Of a stretch of 64,000 nt of DNA, positions 24,704-33,890 are shown one piece after another (position 1 is the first letter of the stretch; every line of letters starts with the position of its first letter). The notes below the pieces were generated by a model, which saw only the letters and a program-made list of their open reading frames with translations, made no database searches and had not been told where the DNA came from. The DNA is from Bacillota bacterium (GTDB taxonomy: Bacteria; Bacillota; Clostridia; Lachnospirales; Lachnospiraceae). Both the position numbers and the translations under genes were made by a program. The stretch covers positions 124,001 to 188,000 of the forward strand of contig JAEYLX010000075.1 of assembly GCA_023407575.1 (NCBI GenBank), in the 5' to 3' direction.

Positions 24704-25219
24704 TCAATCTAAATTCTTGTTAATAGTAATAATTGATTCCTCGTTTTTTCCTATCACTTCGACGGATACCTTATCCACTATTGTCTTAAATAAATCACTG
24801 TTTAACGAAACATCTTTAAACGCTTCCTCTAATAATTGTATTGTTGGAAACTTTCCCACTGTCATATGAGGAACATACCCATATCCCAAATCAAACTTAC
24901 TAAATTCATTTTCATAAAATATGTTATGGATATTTTTAATTTCATCTATACCCTTTGTAACATTTAAAAATAGATAGTTGCTAAATCTGTCCCTTTGCTT
25001 ACTAAAACCATTTAAGGTTATTTCAAATGAATTTATCCCAAATAGTCTTTTTTCTAGCAATTGTTCCAGTTCATCATTGCTAATTTCACTTTCAAACGGA
25101 AACACTAATGTAATATGAGGTCGTACTAGTTCAGATAAAGGATCGTATTTTGTTCTAATATTGTCTATTACACTTATATTTTCAAATTGTGGAACTATCA
25201 TAATAGTTCTGAACAACAA
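24704..25219 (-). CDS. 2'-5' RNA ligase family protein
   Basis: 171 residues from the TTG at 25219, chosen because AGGAGGG ends 5-6 bases upstream; an ATG at 25240 would place this site inside the gene. Two H-x-T motifs of the 2H phosphoesterase fold are present: RPHITLVFPF near 31-40 and VPHMTVGKF near 116-124. The family includes RNA ligase/cyclic phosphodiesterase LigT-like enzymes acting on 2',3'- or 2'-5' bonds in RNA or nucleotides. The biological substrate is unknown. Last gene of the minus-strand accessory run. Confidence 0.85.
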   Translation of the reverse strand: MLFRTIMIVPQFENISVIDNIRTKYDPLSELVRPHITLVFPFESEISNDELEQLLEKRLFGINSFEITLNGFSKQRDRFSNYLFLNVTKGIDEIKNIHNIFYENEFSKFDLGYGYVPHMTVGKFPTIQLLEEAFKDVSLNSDLFKTIVDKVSVEVIGKNEESIITINKNLD

Positions 25220-25413
25220 TTTATCCCTCCTTTGGTTCAACCCCTTTGATTATAAATGTACCAACCCAAGGTTTCCTGCAACAGTTACTTTGGTTGATCT
25301 CCATTCTATATTCTAGTATCATAAGTACATATCTGTTAAATAAACTCATAATAAAACAAAATCAAAATTTTTTCAAGATATATGAATCCCTCTAGAAGTA
25401 TGCACTGTAAACC

Positions 25414-25449
25414 AAAAAGATGGCCTCATCAAATGATAGCCATCTTTTT
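25414..25449 (-). terminator. Terminator of the SLH glycoside hydrolase gene
   Basis: Perfect arms AAAAAGATGGC (25414-25424) and GCCATCTTTTT (25439-25449), 61 bases after the stop; T-run on the minus strand. Confidence 0.85.
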
Positions 25450-25509
25450 AGATCTTCCCCTGCATCTTCAACTGTTCATAACTAAGGGATTACAATATAA
25501 AATCTACTA

Positions 25510-28500
25510 TCACTTCATCAATCTATACAGAATAACCGCAGCCGCCGCCCTGGATAACTTTGAGGCAGGCTTAATCTTTCCGTTATTACCTGTAATAATT
25601 CCACTCTTAACTAGTGTAGCAGCACTATTCTTGGCATATACAGCAATCTTTTCCTTGTCACTAAATTTGCTCAAATCAGAAGCAGTACCTGCTGGTAAAT
25701 CCCTTTTAACATACTTCAAGGTTCTAGCAACCACTACCATCATATCCTGTCTGGAAATCGCTTGATCAGGAGAAAACCTACCATTATCCCCTGTTACAAT
25801 TCCAAGTTTTTTTGCTATACCGATTTCATTGTAGTATTTATGAGCTGCTTTCACATCACTAAAGTTTGAAGCTACTTTGCCTGACAATCCAAAGGCTTTC
25901 ATAAGACTTGCAGTAAATTCTCCTCTGGTTATACTTCCAGAGGGATTGAACTTATCAGCAGAAATACCTTCCAGTATTCCTTTTGCAGCAACCACTTCGA
26001 TGGCTTTCCTTGCCCAGTTATATTTTTCAATATCACTGAACGTACTAGGCTTAACATCAACCTTATTTACCAGTTTAACCATTCCCCATTTGTCACGGCT
26101 GGAGGAATTGGAGGACCCGCCACTCCATACATACTGTCCAACTCTTTTGTCAACCTCTCCGTTATCCAACGCTATATCAAAACGTAATTGACGTCCATCA
26201 CCAATATTGGTTACATTGAGTCCTGAAAGGGGAATAGCAGCTTCAATGGTGTATCCTGTTTTGTCCTTATCCATTTTTGTAACTAATTCTACCTTAGGCT
26301 GTGGGTTTTTATTGTTGTACCAAATGTAATTGCCATCAGCAGATCCGGATAATACCAGCTGAGAGTCAGTTACCTTGAGTGACCCCGGACTTTCCAGCAG
26401 TTGAGGACCTACAAACAATTCCAGTCCATCACCGTTCCACATCCAGTCGCCGACATTTGGATTCTGCATAGGTGTAGGATCTTTGATATGGGCAAATACA
26501 TATAAGTTATTTTCATCCCAGGCTAAATTGATATCAGCGGATACGTTTTCTACCTGTGCTCCTGTAACTCGATCTGCATCGGTAATCTTAATTGTTTCGC
26601 CTGCTGGCCAGATAGCATCTTTACTTCCGTCAATTGTTATTGTTCCTTCTGTTTTTGGTATTAAAGATTCCATCTGTGTTTTCTGAACAGGAGGATTTGG
26701 ATTTTTAAGATAGTCAACTTCTCCTGTGATAATGTCATAAATGTTATAATTGGTATCCATAACTGACTTCAGGAAGGTTTTATATGGTCTGTCTGCAACA
26801 TTAAATAATCCAATGCCCGCTGCTTCTCCTCCCACTCCCTGGAACCAGCGTCCGGTTGCTGCCTGGTCCATCATTTCAAACCAGTGTGCTCCAACTGCAT
26901 AACCGGAAGCTGCAAGCTTTTCAACATAATATCTGTAATATAACCCTTTTTCTTCTTCGGTATCAACTCCAATACCCGGTGCGTCCAATCCCTGAGTTGG
27001 TTCACTGAAGTGGAACTCGGTAATCATGATTGGTTTGTCTGCAGCATCAGAAATTGCTTTAAGTCTTTCGAGATCTACATCGTAGGTATAATAGTTATAA
27101 GATATAACATCAAGGTATTGGCCTGCTACTTTGCAAAGTGTATCTCTGATATCTGCCGTATCAGCAACATTTACAAAGTAACGGTCACCCATCAGCATAT
27201 GATTAGGATCCACCTTTTTGAATTCCTCTGATAACATGCCGTAGAACTTATGTAAATACTGCTCAAAGAATTCACCCATATCGTCTGCGGCAAGATCTGT
27301 GTTAAGAGTAATGGCAACCTCTTTCATAGCGTCAAAGCTCTCAAAGTTAGAAGCCCATACTTTATTTAAAGCAGATATTTTTTTATACTTTGCTTTCAGC
27401 ATATCAATCAGTGCGCCTTTCGTAGCTGATTCGCTTGCTTTCAAGCCAAGTACAGTCGCATCAAAGCTGTGGTAGGGAAGCTCATTTCCAAAGAAATAAC
27501 CTACTATTTTAGAATCATCTTTACGAGCAGGTACATTATTTTTTACTAACCATTGTGCTATGGCTTCTCTTGCTCCCTCTTTATAAGGGTCAAACAAGGT
27601 AGTGCTGCCTAACTTGTAGCTGTCAGGTAGATATTGAAATGGAATTTCAGGAAAACCTGTTTTGTTATCTTCAACAGATGGCGTCTCTGCAAATCCACCT
27701 TCACTGGTGAAACCAAGCTTCTTTAATCGGTCTATCATTCTTGCATAATACTCATTCTGGTCAAATGCCTTACCATATTTTTTAATCAGATTGGCAACAT
27801 AAGGTGAATAATATGCTGAATTGCCACCTAAGAAGGCACCTGTATAAATTCCTTCATTTTCAGGTATCCACTCATAGATTTGTTCTCTGCCCTGAACCAT
27901 GGTATAGGTTTCACCAGGTGAACCAGTGCAGCAGGTTCCCAAACTAAAATAGAGGTTACCCAAGGGGTCTACCATTACAAACTTTTCATCTTCCCCTTTA
28001 TGAAAGGCAAGTTTTTGAACACGGAAGAAGCCTGTTGCTTTCAGATTATATTTTTCTTTACTTCCGAGCATTCCACCATAAATATCACGTTCCGGTGGAG
28101 TTAAACTGTCATAGTATTCTTTGTCTGCAGCAACGTCAGCCACCAGTTGTTCATCACTTGTTACTTTTGTAGCGAAATCAGCATCTTTCCACTGTCCATA
28201 TTTATCTACTGTAATGCTTTCGGTAGAATAATAAATGTAGGTATTCTTAACACTGTCTTCCATACCTGCTTTTTTTGCATATGCTGTGAGTTCGGTATAT
28301 TTTGAAATACTGATTGGAGAAGTATATAATTTCTCTTTTGAATCTTCTTTTGTAAAATAATATATTTTTGCATCTGCTGTAGGTGTAGAGAGGGTAACAT
28401 TAACAGTTCCGCTTATTTTTCCTGTTGGAGGATTAGCACTAACAGGCATTACACAACGGTTAATGATCAATTTGGAAAACTGATAGGACCAGCCTGCATC

Positions 28501-29739
28501 CTGATTATCTGATATTGCCAATTTCGGAACTGTCATCTTAATATATCTTGCATTTGCTATAGGCATCTCAAAATTATAATAAACAATTTTAGCCCAGTCA
28601 TTATTGGCTCCTACAATACCAAGCTGATTTTTTGTAAGTGTGATATCGGTATAGGTTATACCATCTGCCGAAACCGATACCACAGGATCAATTGTTGATA
28701 CATTAACCCAGTTATAAGTCAGAGTGTAAAAAGAAGTTATGTCGTAATCTGTTTTATATATGAGTGTACGATCTTCTATTCTGTTCGGTATCAGTCTGTA
28801 GCCATCGCCCTCAAAGGTATCAGGGCTTTCATTTTCTGAAATCCAGAAACCTGCTGTACCATCTGCATTTTTACTGTACTCATAAGCTTTGTCCAGATTG
28901 TAAAATTCATCAAGAATTCCCTGTGCTACTGGAACATTAGTTATCTCAATTTTCATATCAGAATCATTCCCTTTGTCAAAATCAAAGGTTAAAGTTGCAG
29001 AACCTGTTGCAAGCATTGCAAGGTATTCTTTTTTTATCTTAACGTTGGTACCACTTGTAATATAATCAGTATTTTGCACTAAAGTAGCCGATCCATTTTT
29101 AATTGCGCTTAGGACATTACCGTTTGCGGCTATTATCACGGTGATATCTCTTTGCTCTGTTGTATATTTGTTAAAAACAGCACTTGTAGGATTGATGGTA
29201 GAATTTGTTACCACAAGTCCTGGTTGAACTATCGATATCTTAACACCCTCTTCATATGCCCAACCGGTCTCTCCTGCCTCAAAGTCTCCGTTTGCTGCAA
29301 GATTTGCTGTACCATTTTTCGCTAATCCTACAAACAAATCATCAATGTACACCAAGCCTTCACTTTTTGTATCCACCATTTGAAGATGTATCTTAGTAGA
29401 TACGCCCGAATTAAACGTCATTGTTACCTGGGTCCAATTATTAGTTGCTGTGTTCTCTGCCCACGCCAGAGTGCTGCCCCAATCGTCGCTTTTCACCGCT
29501 GTACCTACTACCGACGTACCCTTTAACCAATACTTGACTACATAATCAGTATTAGCCTTTACATTGATATCCATTGTCGCAGCCTTCCAATCAGCTCCGG
29601 ATAAATCAACCGCCATAGCCCAGGTTCCGCTATGGGTAGTATCTTGTACTGCATTTACCGGTACGGATTGAAGCAATGTGGTCAATAATAGTACAATTGC
29701 ACATAGCATGGATAAAATTCTTTTTACCTTTCTCCTCAT
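25510..29739 (-). CDS. Secreted, SLH-anchored multidomain glycoside hydrolase (clan GH-A type)
   Basis: 1409 residues. Signal peptide 1-30. Residues about 33-170: CenC-type carbohydrate-binding domain (SGTWAMAVDLSGADW ... YIDDLFVG ... NGDFEAG). About 178-275: CBM_X2-like Ig module. About 280-430: discoidin/F5-8-type segment. About 435-510: chitobiase-C-terminal-like module (PPTGKISGTVNVTLSTP). About 530-1010: TIM-barrel catalytic domain with likely acid/base Glu in FFGNELPYHSF (about 752) and nucleophile Glu in MITEFHFSEP (about 907), which recalls GH50 agarases and GH42 galactosidases. About 1030-1225: CBM9/DOMON-like domain. About 1233-1409: three SLH repeats that bind cell-wall pyruvylated polymer. 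It degrades a polysaccharide at the cell surface; the substrate is not certain. Monocistronic. Confidence 0.85.
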   Translation of the reverse strand: MRRKVKRILSMLCAIVLLLTTLLQSVPVNAVQDTTHSGTWAMAVDLSGADWKAATMDINVKANTDYVVKYWLKGTSVVGTAVKSDDWGSTLAWAENTATNNWTQVTMTFNSGVSTKIHLQMVDTKSEGLVYIDDLFVGLAKNGTANLAANGDFEAGETGWAYEEGVKISIVQPGLVVTNSTINPTSAVFNKYTTEQRDITVIIAANGNVLSAIKNGSATLVQNTDYITSGTNVKIKKEYLAMLATGSATLTFDFDKGNDSDMKIEITNVPVAQGILDEFYNLDKAYEYSKNADGTAGFWISENESPDTFEGDGYRLIPNRIEDRTLIYKTDYDITSFYTLTYNWVNVSTIDPVVSVSADGITYTDITLTKNQLGIVGANNDWAKIVYYNFEMPIANARYIKMTVPKLAISDNQDAGWSYQFSKLIINRCVMPVSANPPTGKISGTVNVTLSTPTADAKIYYFTKEDSKEKLYTSPISISKYTELTAYAKKAGMEDSVKNTYIYYSTESITVDKYGQWKDADFATKVTSDEQLVADVAADKEYYDSLTPPERDIYGGMLGSKEKYNLKATGFFRVQKLAFHKGEDEKFVMVDPLGNLYFSLGTCCTGSPGETYTMVQGREQIYEWIPENEGIYTGAFLGGNSAYYSPYVANLIKKYGKAFDQNEYYARMIDRLKKLGFTSEGGFAETPSVEDNKTGFPEIPFQYLPDSYKLGSTTLFDPYKEGAREAIAQWLVKNNVPARKDDSKIVGYFFGNELPYHSFDATVLGLKASESATKGALIDMLKAKYKKISALNKVWASNFESFDAMKEVAITLNTDLAADDMGEFFEQYLHKFYGMLSEEFKKVDPNHMLMGDRYFVNVADTADIRDTLCKVAGQYLDVISYNYYTYDVDLERLKAISDAADKPIMITEFHFSEPTQGLDAPGIGVDTEEEKGLYYRYYVEKLAASGYAVGAHWFEMMDQAATGRWFQGVGGEAAGIGLFNVADRPYKTFLKSVMDTNYNIYDIITGEVDYLKNPNPPVQKTQMESLIPKTEGTITIDGSKDAIWPAGETIKITDADRVTGAQVENVSADINLAWDENNLYVFAHIKDPTPMQNPNVGDWMWNGDGLELFVGPQLLESPGSLKVTDSQLVLSGSADGNYIWYNNKNPQPKVELVTKMDKDKTGYTIEAAIPLSGLNVTNIGDGRQLRFDIALDNGEVDKRVGQYVWSGGSSNSSSRDKWGMVKLVNKVDVKPSTFSDIEKYNWARKAIEVVAAKGILEGISADKFNPSGSITRGEFTASLMKAFGLSGKVASNFSDVKAAHKYYNEIGIAKKLGIVTGDNGRFSPDQAISRQDMMVVVARTLKYVKRDLPAGTASDLSKFSDKEKIAVYAKNSAATLVKSGIITGNNGKIKPASKLSRAAAAVILYRLMK

Positions 29740-30006
29740 GTTTCCTCCTATACTTACATCAAATTTTGTAACAATTCAACCAGACAAATCTTGATACGAT
29801 ATAGGTAAGTAGTAAGCATACTTTCAAATGCATATCATATCTAAACTTATAGTTTGTTCCGCTTAACAAGATATAGCTAGGCAAAATCAAGCATATGGCT
29901 AAACTGTTACAAGCATTTTAGTTGAAAATATTAGATAAAAAAATGGATTAACTTAAGATTTTATTGTATAAAACTCACATAATTAGTTAATTATAACAAA
30001 GCTCAC

Positions 30007-30038
30007 AAAAAGCCCCCGGATATTATTCCAGAGGCTTT
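30007..30038 (-). terminator. Terminator-like hairpin downstream of the GH26 gene
   Basis: Arms AAAGCCCCCGGA and TCCAGAGGCTTT with imperfect middle, about 140 bases beyond the GH26 stop; A-run on the plus strand gives T's on the minus strand. Confidence 0.55.
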
Positions 30039-30100
30039 ACTAATACATTAGATATAATAGAATTTATACGTTTTTTAATAATTAAATATTTAGCATATAA

Positions 30101-30152
30101 TATCCTGTTCTTTGTAATATCTGTTCCTCGTAGTATCTGTTCCTCGTAGTAC
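30101..30152. repeat. Short tandem repeat, 17-bp unit
   Basis: TATCTGTTCCTCGTAG occurs twice in tandem (from about 30118), preceded by a degenerate copy TATCCTGTTCTTTGTAA. It lies just after the GH26 stop codon. Probably replication slippage; no function seen. Confidence 0.6.
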
Positions 30153-30173
30153 CTATGGCTAGTGCTATACTAT

Positions 30174-32429
30174 TTACCTAGTAAATCCGCACATTGCTGG
30201 TGCGCTGTTAGCACCATCATTCGCATAACCACGAACTGTATAAGTACCACTTCCAAGTGTAATTCCAGTTAGATTCAATGTCCAATAACCATCATTAATA
30301 TTATAGCTTGCAGGGTTATATACCGCTGTACTTCCAAAGGTCTTTGTGGCTACATTCAAATACTGACCTGAAGCATTCTGTATTGTTACAGTTACACCAG
30401 TGATAAAGTTATTGCCATCTGGATCTAATGCGATACCTTTTATCTGTGTTGGTGAAGTGGATAACACTGGATTATAATCCCCTTCCACAATTCCCACTGG
30501 TGATGTAATTGCTGCTATGACATTACCAGGTGTATTGATAGTAGGATTAGCGGTATAGGATCCGAAGATTTGTTTATACATAGCAGATGCATTGGGATGG
30601 TTGCTTGGAGTACTAAGTTTTGCGTCGTAATCCGCATCTCCGCTGTCCCAATAAGTCTGATATATTACATCGGTAGCCAGGAACCATCTTTGCATTGCTT
30701 CTACCAGATAACTGTTATCTCCTGATTCCAAACCACCAAGTCCCCATTCAGAGAAGGACATCTGCTTGTTATGTGTTCTTGCAAAGTCTCTTATCCAGTT
30801 TAAACCATATGGCCGAATGACGCTGTATTGGAAACGTTTTACAGGATCATTGATGTGAGCCCAGGTATTTTCATCATAGAAGTCCATACCAATAACATCT
30901 ACATATGCATCCCCTGGATAAGCAAGTTCTGCTGAATAAACTCTCTCTTGACCAATATTTACATTCCATTCAAATCGGAACTTTGAGGATACTGATCGGA
31001 AAGTATCTACGTATTGACGCCAGGCATTGATAAAGTTCTGTGTTTTTGTCTGTTGATTTTCTCCGTTCTTAGCAACAACAGTCCATGGGAACCAATCTCC
31101 ATTGAACTCCCAAGCTGGACGTATATAGATAACGTCTTCGTCAGCCATATAATTAGCAATGTTCTGTGCTACAGTCCTATAGTAATTGTTATATGCACCT
31201 GTAGCAGCTTCAGCTAAAGTACCCTCCTGAGTAGTAATCAGACCAACATTCCATATGGTCTTATATGGCATTTTGCTCCAATACTCATCAATCAGCCAAT
31301 TGGTACTTGTTTGGAAGTCAGACCAGTTCGCATAACCATTGGTGGAATAGAGATAGAAATCATGTCTGCCTAACCAATTACCATAGTTGACAGGTGCAGT
31401 AAGTGAAATCCCCTCGTACACTCCTATGATAGTTGGATTATGTGAAATTGAGAAAATACCGGTAGCATCTGAAGGTATATACCAGCCGTTAACTCCTAGT
31501 TCAAAACCACCATTACCCAGTAGATTTGTTCCGGTGCCAATTCCAAGGAACACATCATCAATATACACTTTACCTACTGTATTACCGCTGTCATAGAATT
31601 GTAAATGTACAGAACTATTTGTCCCTGAATTAAAGTTAAAGGTTACCTGGGTCCAGGTATTGCTTGCTGTATACTGTGTATCGGACAGATTAGCAGACCA
31701 GCTAGAATTTGCAACCTTTAAGGATAACTTTCCAGTACCATAAATCCAAAATCTTATGGTATAATTTGTGTTCTGGGTTACATTTAGATCAGCCGTAGTA
31801 CCCTTCCAGGTTGGTGTTCCACTAACTGTTGCTTTCAGAGATAAAGCTCCGCTATGTACGTACTTTTCTGTAACTGGATTAGTTGGTGTTGTCGTTGTAG
31901 ATTGAACAATGGAAAAGATTCCAGTTGCATCAGCGGGAATATACCAACCGCTTACACCCTGCTCAAAGTCTCCATTTCCAATAAGATTAGTACCCCCGTT
32001 GATACCAAGGAATACATCATCCAGATATATGGTTCCGGCAGTATTACCAGTATCCTGGAATTGAAAATGGATTGAGCTGTTGCTGCCTGAATTGAAATTC
32101 AGGGTAACCTGTGTCCAAGTGCCAGTCGCTGTTGCTTGTGTTTCTGCCAAATTACCTGACCAGTTGCTGTTAGCAACCTTTGCGGTTATTTTGCCTGTAC
32201 CTGACAGCCAGAACTTTGCAACATAATTGGTATTTGTCGCCACATTCAAATCAACTGTTGTACCTTTCCAGGTTGGTGCTCCGCTTACTACTGCTTTCAT
32301 AGACCAGTTTCCGCTGTAAGTGTTTGTTGCTGCAAGAGCCTCCTGTAAAGGAGTTATCTGCAATAACAATGCAAATACGATAAGAACAGCTATCATGTTT
32401 TTGTAAGACCTCATAGCAATACATTTCAT
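30174..32429 (-). CDS. Secreted GH26-like endo-mannanase with two carbohydrate-binding domains
   Basis: 751 residues. Signal peptide about 1-33. Two near-identical CenC-type CBMs, about 38-175 and 185-330, each with GNWSMKA/GALSLKA, ADLNV...TNY, WTQVTFNFNSG, YIDDVFLG and NGDFEQG. Catalytic barrel about 335-620: acid/base Glu in YIRPAWEFNGDWFPW (about 441), nucleophile Glu in MSFSEWGLGG (about 557), as in GH26 beta-mannanases and related beta-1,3-xylanases. A C-terminal Ig-like domain covers about 655-751. No SLH repeats, so it is released or loosely held. The CBMs are related to the first CBM of the 1409-residue hydrolase downstream. Confidence 0.87.
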   Translation of the reverse strand: MKCIAMRSYKNMIAVLIVFALLLQITPLQEALAATNTYSGNWSMKAVVSGAPTWKGTTVDLNVATNTNYVAKFWLSGTGKITAKVANSNWSGNLAETQATATGTWTQVTLNFNSGSNSSIHFQFQDTGNTAGTIYLDDVFLGINGGTNLIGNGDFEQGVSGWYIPADATGIFSIVQSTTTTPTNPVTEKYVHSGALSLKATVSGTPTWKGTTADLNVTQNTNYTIRFWIYGTGKLSLKVANSSWSANLSDTQYTASNTWTQVTFNFNSGTNSSVHLQFYDSGNTVGKVYIDDVFLGIGTGTNLLGNGGFELGVNGWYIPSDATGIFSISHNPTIIGVYEGISLTAPVNYGNWLGRHDFYLYSTNGYANWSDFQTSTNWLIDEYWSKMPYKTIWNVGLITTQEGTLAEAATGAYNNYYRTVAQNIANYMADEDVIYIRPAWEFNGDWFPWTVVAKNGENQQTKTQNFINAWRQYVDTFRSVSSKFRFEWNVNIGQERVYSAELAYPGDAYVDVIGMDFYDENTWAHINDPVKRFQYSVIRPYGLNWIRDFARTHNKQMSFSEWGLGGLESGDNSYLVEAMQRWFLATDVIYQTYWDSGDADYDAKLSTPSNHPNASAMYKQIFGSYTANPTINTPGNVIAAITSPVGIVEGDYNPVLSTSPTQIKGIALDPDGNNFITGVTVTIQNASGQYLNVATKTFGSTAVYNPASYNINDGYWTLNLTGITLGSGTYTVRGYANDGANSAPAMCGFTR

Positions 32430-32889
32430 ACTTTTTGTTTCCCCTTCCTTAAAAAAAGATTTATTTATTCAAATAAATTAACAAGTCGTGGGCTTGCCGA
32501 TTTAATGAATACAAAATAAAAGCACTATTTTGGAAACAGGATTTCTCTTTAGTTAAAATCATTATGCTATCCCTTATATTTACACGTTACAAATAAGTAC
32601 CATCTGCGAACGTAGCTTATTCAATCGTATCTATAAAGACATTAATGTACTAATTATAAGACTGCTTATGGAAATATTTACATGTACAAAACTCATCTTT
32701 CTATGTATTAAACTCATGAAATTAATAAATGTATCCTAAATATTACTTCAAGTATAGTCGACTTATGGTATTAGTCTCTTAAAAAATATCCAATAAAAAA
32801 AATATGGCTATTGTTAAATTATGTATTTACTTATCAAGGAATTTATAGTAAAATTAGAATTATTCTAATTCTACTAAGCAGGTGATAAG
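32430..32889. other. Divergent intergenic region
   Basis: 460 bases between the divergent GH26 and PerR genes. Apart from the PerR box at 32854-32868 it is AT-rich with no gene, hairpin or repeat that I would defend. Confidence 0.5.
32854..32868 (+). promoter_or_regulatory. PerR box (7-1-7 inverted repeat)
   Basis: TTAGAAT-T-ATTCTAA is a perfect 7-1-7 palindrome matching the Per-box form TTATAATNATTATAA with one symmetric change. It lies 22 bases before the regulator start, so it should overlap the promoter and allow self-repression. Confidence 0.8.
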
Positions 32890-33261
32890 ATGACCACAAA
32901 TGCAAAACAAATTCTCAATATAATTAGTACCTCCGACAAGCACCTTACTGCTGAGCAAATTTATCTAAAAATGAAAGCGACCTCCTCTAAGGTAGTATTG
33001 GCAACTGTTTATAATAATTTAAAGACTCTGCATGAGAATGACCTCATTCGAAAGGTCTCTGTAGAAGGATATCCAGATAGATACGACAAAGTAGTAAGAC
33101 ACGATCATTTAGTTTGTAAAAACTGCGGGCAGTTAACGGATATTATACTTGATGATTTAACTTTCAAATTAAAAAAAGATATCAAAGAAGAAATTCTTTC
33201 TTATGATTTAAAAATTAGTTATATCTGCTCTGCTTGCAGACAGTCAGAGCCAAGTGAGTAA
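32890..33261 (+). CDS. perR: Fur family peroxide-responsive regulator (PerR-like)
   Basis: 123 residues. Winged helix N-terminal half (HLTAEQIYLKMK ... KVVLATVYNNLKTLHENDLI). Metal sensing residues follow the PerR pattern: Asp in PDRYD, two His in RHDHLVC, and Asp in CGQLTDI, where true Fur proteins have Glu. CKNC and CSAC pairs form the structural zinc site. It represses peroxide-defence and iron genes until Fe-catalysed His oxidation. The first residues are shorter than usual, but the His of HLTAEQ is kept. Operon-like spacing to the next gene, with a small hairpin (33263-33291) between. Confidence 0.88.
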   Translation: MTTNAKQILNIISTSDKHLTAEQIYLKMKATSSKVVLATVYNNLKTLHENDLIRKVSVEGYPDRYDKVVRHDHLVCKNCGQLTDIILDDLTFKLKKDIKEEILSYDLKISYICSACRQSEPSE

Positions 33262-33262
33262 G

Positions 33263-33291
33263 TTAGCATGACTCAAAGAAGTACATGCTAA
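33263..33291 (+). repeat. Small hairpin between perR and the PTPS-like gene
   Basis: Perfect arms TTAGCATG (33263-33270) and CATGCTAA (33284-33291). No T-tract, but it may limit readthrough or stabilise the downstream mRNA. Confidence 0.45.
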
Positions 33292-33313
33292 AAATAAAAA
33301 GGAGGATTTTTAT

Positions 33314-33790
33314 ATGCGCTCAATTACTAAATTAAACCTTCAGTATGCCCATCGCTTTCTCAACTATGAAGGAGAAGCACAGTATCTTCATGGCCATACT
33401 GGATTACTAACCATTGAAGTTGATGGGGAGGTTGATGGCAGAACTGGTTTTGTGTATCCTTGTAACAGCATCAAACGTATCGCCTGGGATTATTTAAAAA
33501 ACTTTGATCATGCTCTGATTCTTCAAAAGGAAGATCCCCTTTTGCCGGAGCTCTTAAAAGTTTATGAAACCCAGGGTATTCGCAATGGTGCAGAAACAAA
33601 TACTATGGTTGGAGAGCCTTTTGATATTCCATTGGCAAAAGCATATCCTGAATGTCGTCTCGTAGTGGTTGAAAAAGTTGCTACCTGCGAGAATCTCATT
33701 GAGGTCTTCTACAACTTACTAAAAGACCACTTTAACATCAAAAAAATGACATTTGCTTCTGGTGACAATTGCGCTTCAGAAGAATTCTAA
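33314..33790 (+). CDS. 6-pyruvoyltetrahydropterin synthase-fold protein lacking the catalytic Cys
   Basis: 158 residues. The zinc triad of the PTPS/QueD fold is present: His in YAHRF (about 13) and two His in YLHGHTG (about 27, 29). The His of FDHALIL (about 61) fits the catalytic His. But the Cys that normally sits four residues before LHGH is Ala here (EGEAQYLHGH), and the C-terminal KET-type Glu is replaced in FASGDNCASEEF. So it is probably not an ordinary QueD or PTPS. It follows perR under the same promoter and precedes iron genes. No other queuosine or pterin gene is near. Possible pterin or metal role; inference only. Confidence 0.75.
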   Translation: MRSITKLNLQYAHRFLNYEGEAQYLHGHTGLLTIEVDGEVDGRTGFVYPCNSIKRIAWDYLKNFDHALILQKEDPLLPELLKVYETQGIRNGAETNTMVGEPFDIPLAKAYPECRLVVVEKVATCENLIEVFYNLLKDHFNIKKMTFASGDNCASEEF

Positions 33791-33799
33791 GTACAAAAA

Positions 33800-33839
33800 A
33801 ATAAGACATAAGAGGCCAAGCTCTTATGTCTTATTTTTC
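33800..33839 (+). terminator. Strong terminator
   Basis: Perfect 15-bp arms AATAAGACATAAGAG (33800-33814) and CTCTTATGTCTTATT (33821-33835), 6-nt loop, then TTTT. It ends the perR operon and can also stop the convergent feo operon. Confidence 0.92.
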
Positions 33840-33890
33840 TTTACTATTATTCATAACAAGTACAACGACATATCGTTTTATCTTGTTATT

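Larger units (their letters stand above)
29740..30173. other. Intergenic region between two hydrolase genes
   Basis: 434 bases. It holds the leader and promoter of the SLH hydrolase (29740-29990, no clear consensus), a minus-strand terminator-like hairpin at 30007-30038 (AAAGCC...GGCTTT) for the GH26 gene, and a short tandem repeat at 30101-30152. No gene. Confidence 0.6.

Noticed and set aside
25382..25765. 127-codon plus-strand frame opposite the SLH region
   Set aside because: Antisense shadow of the SLH repeats and their terminator; no ribosome site and composition mirrors the real gene.
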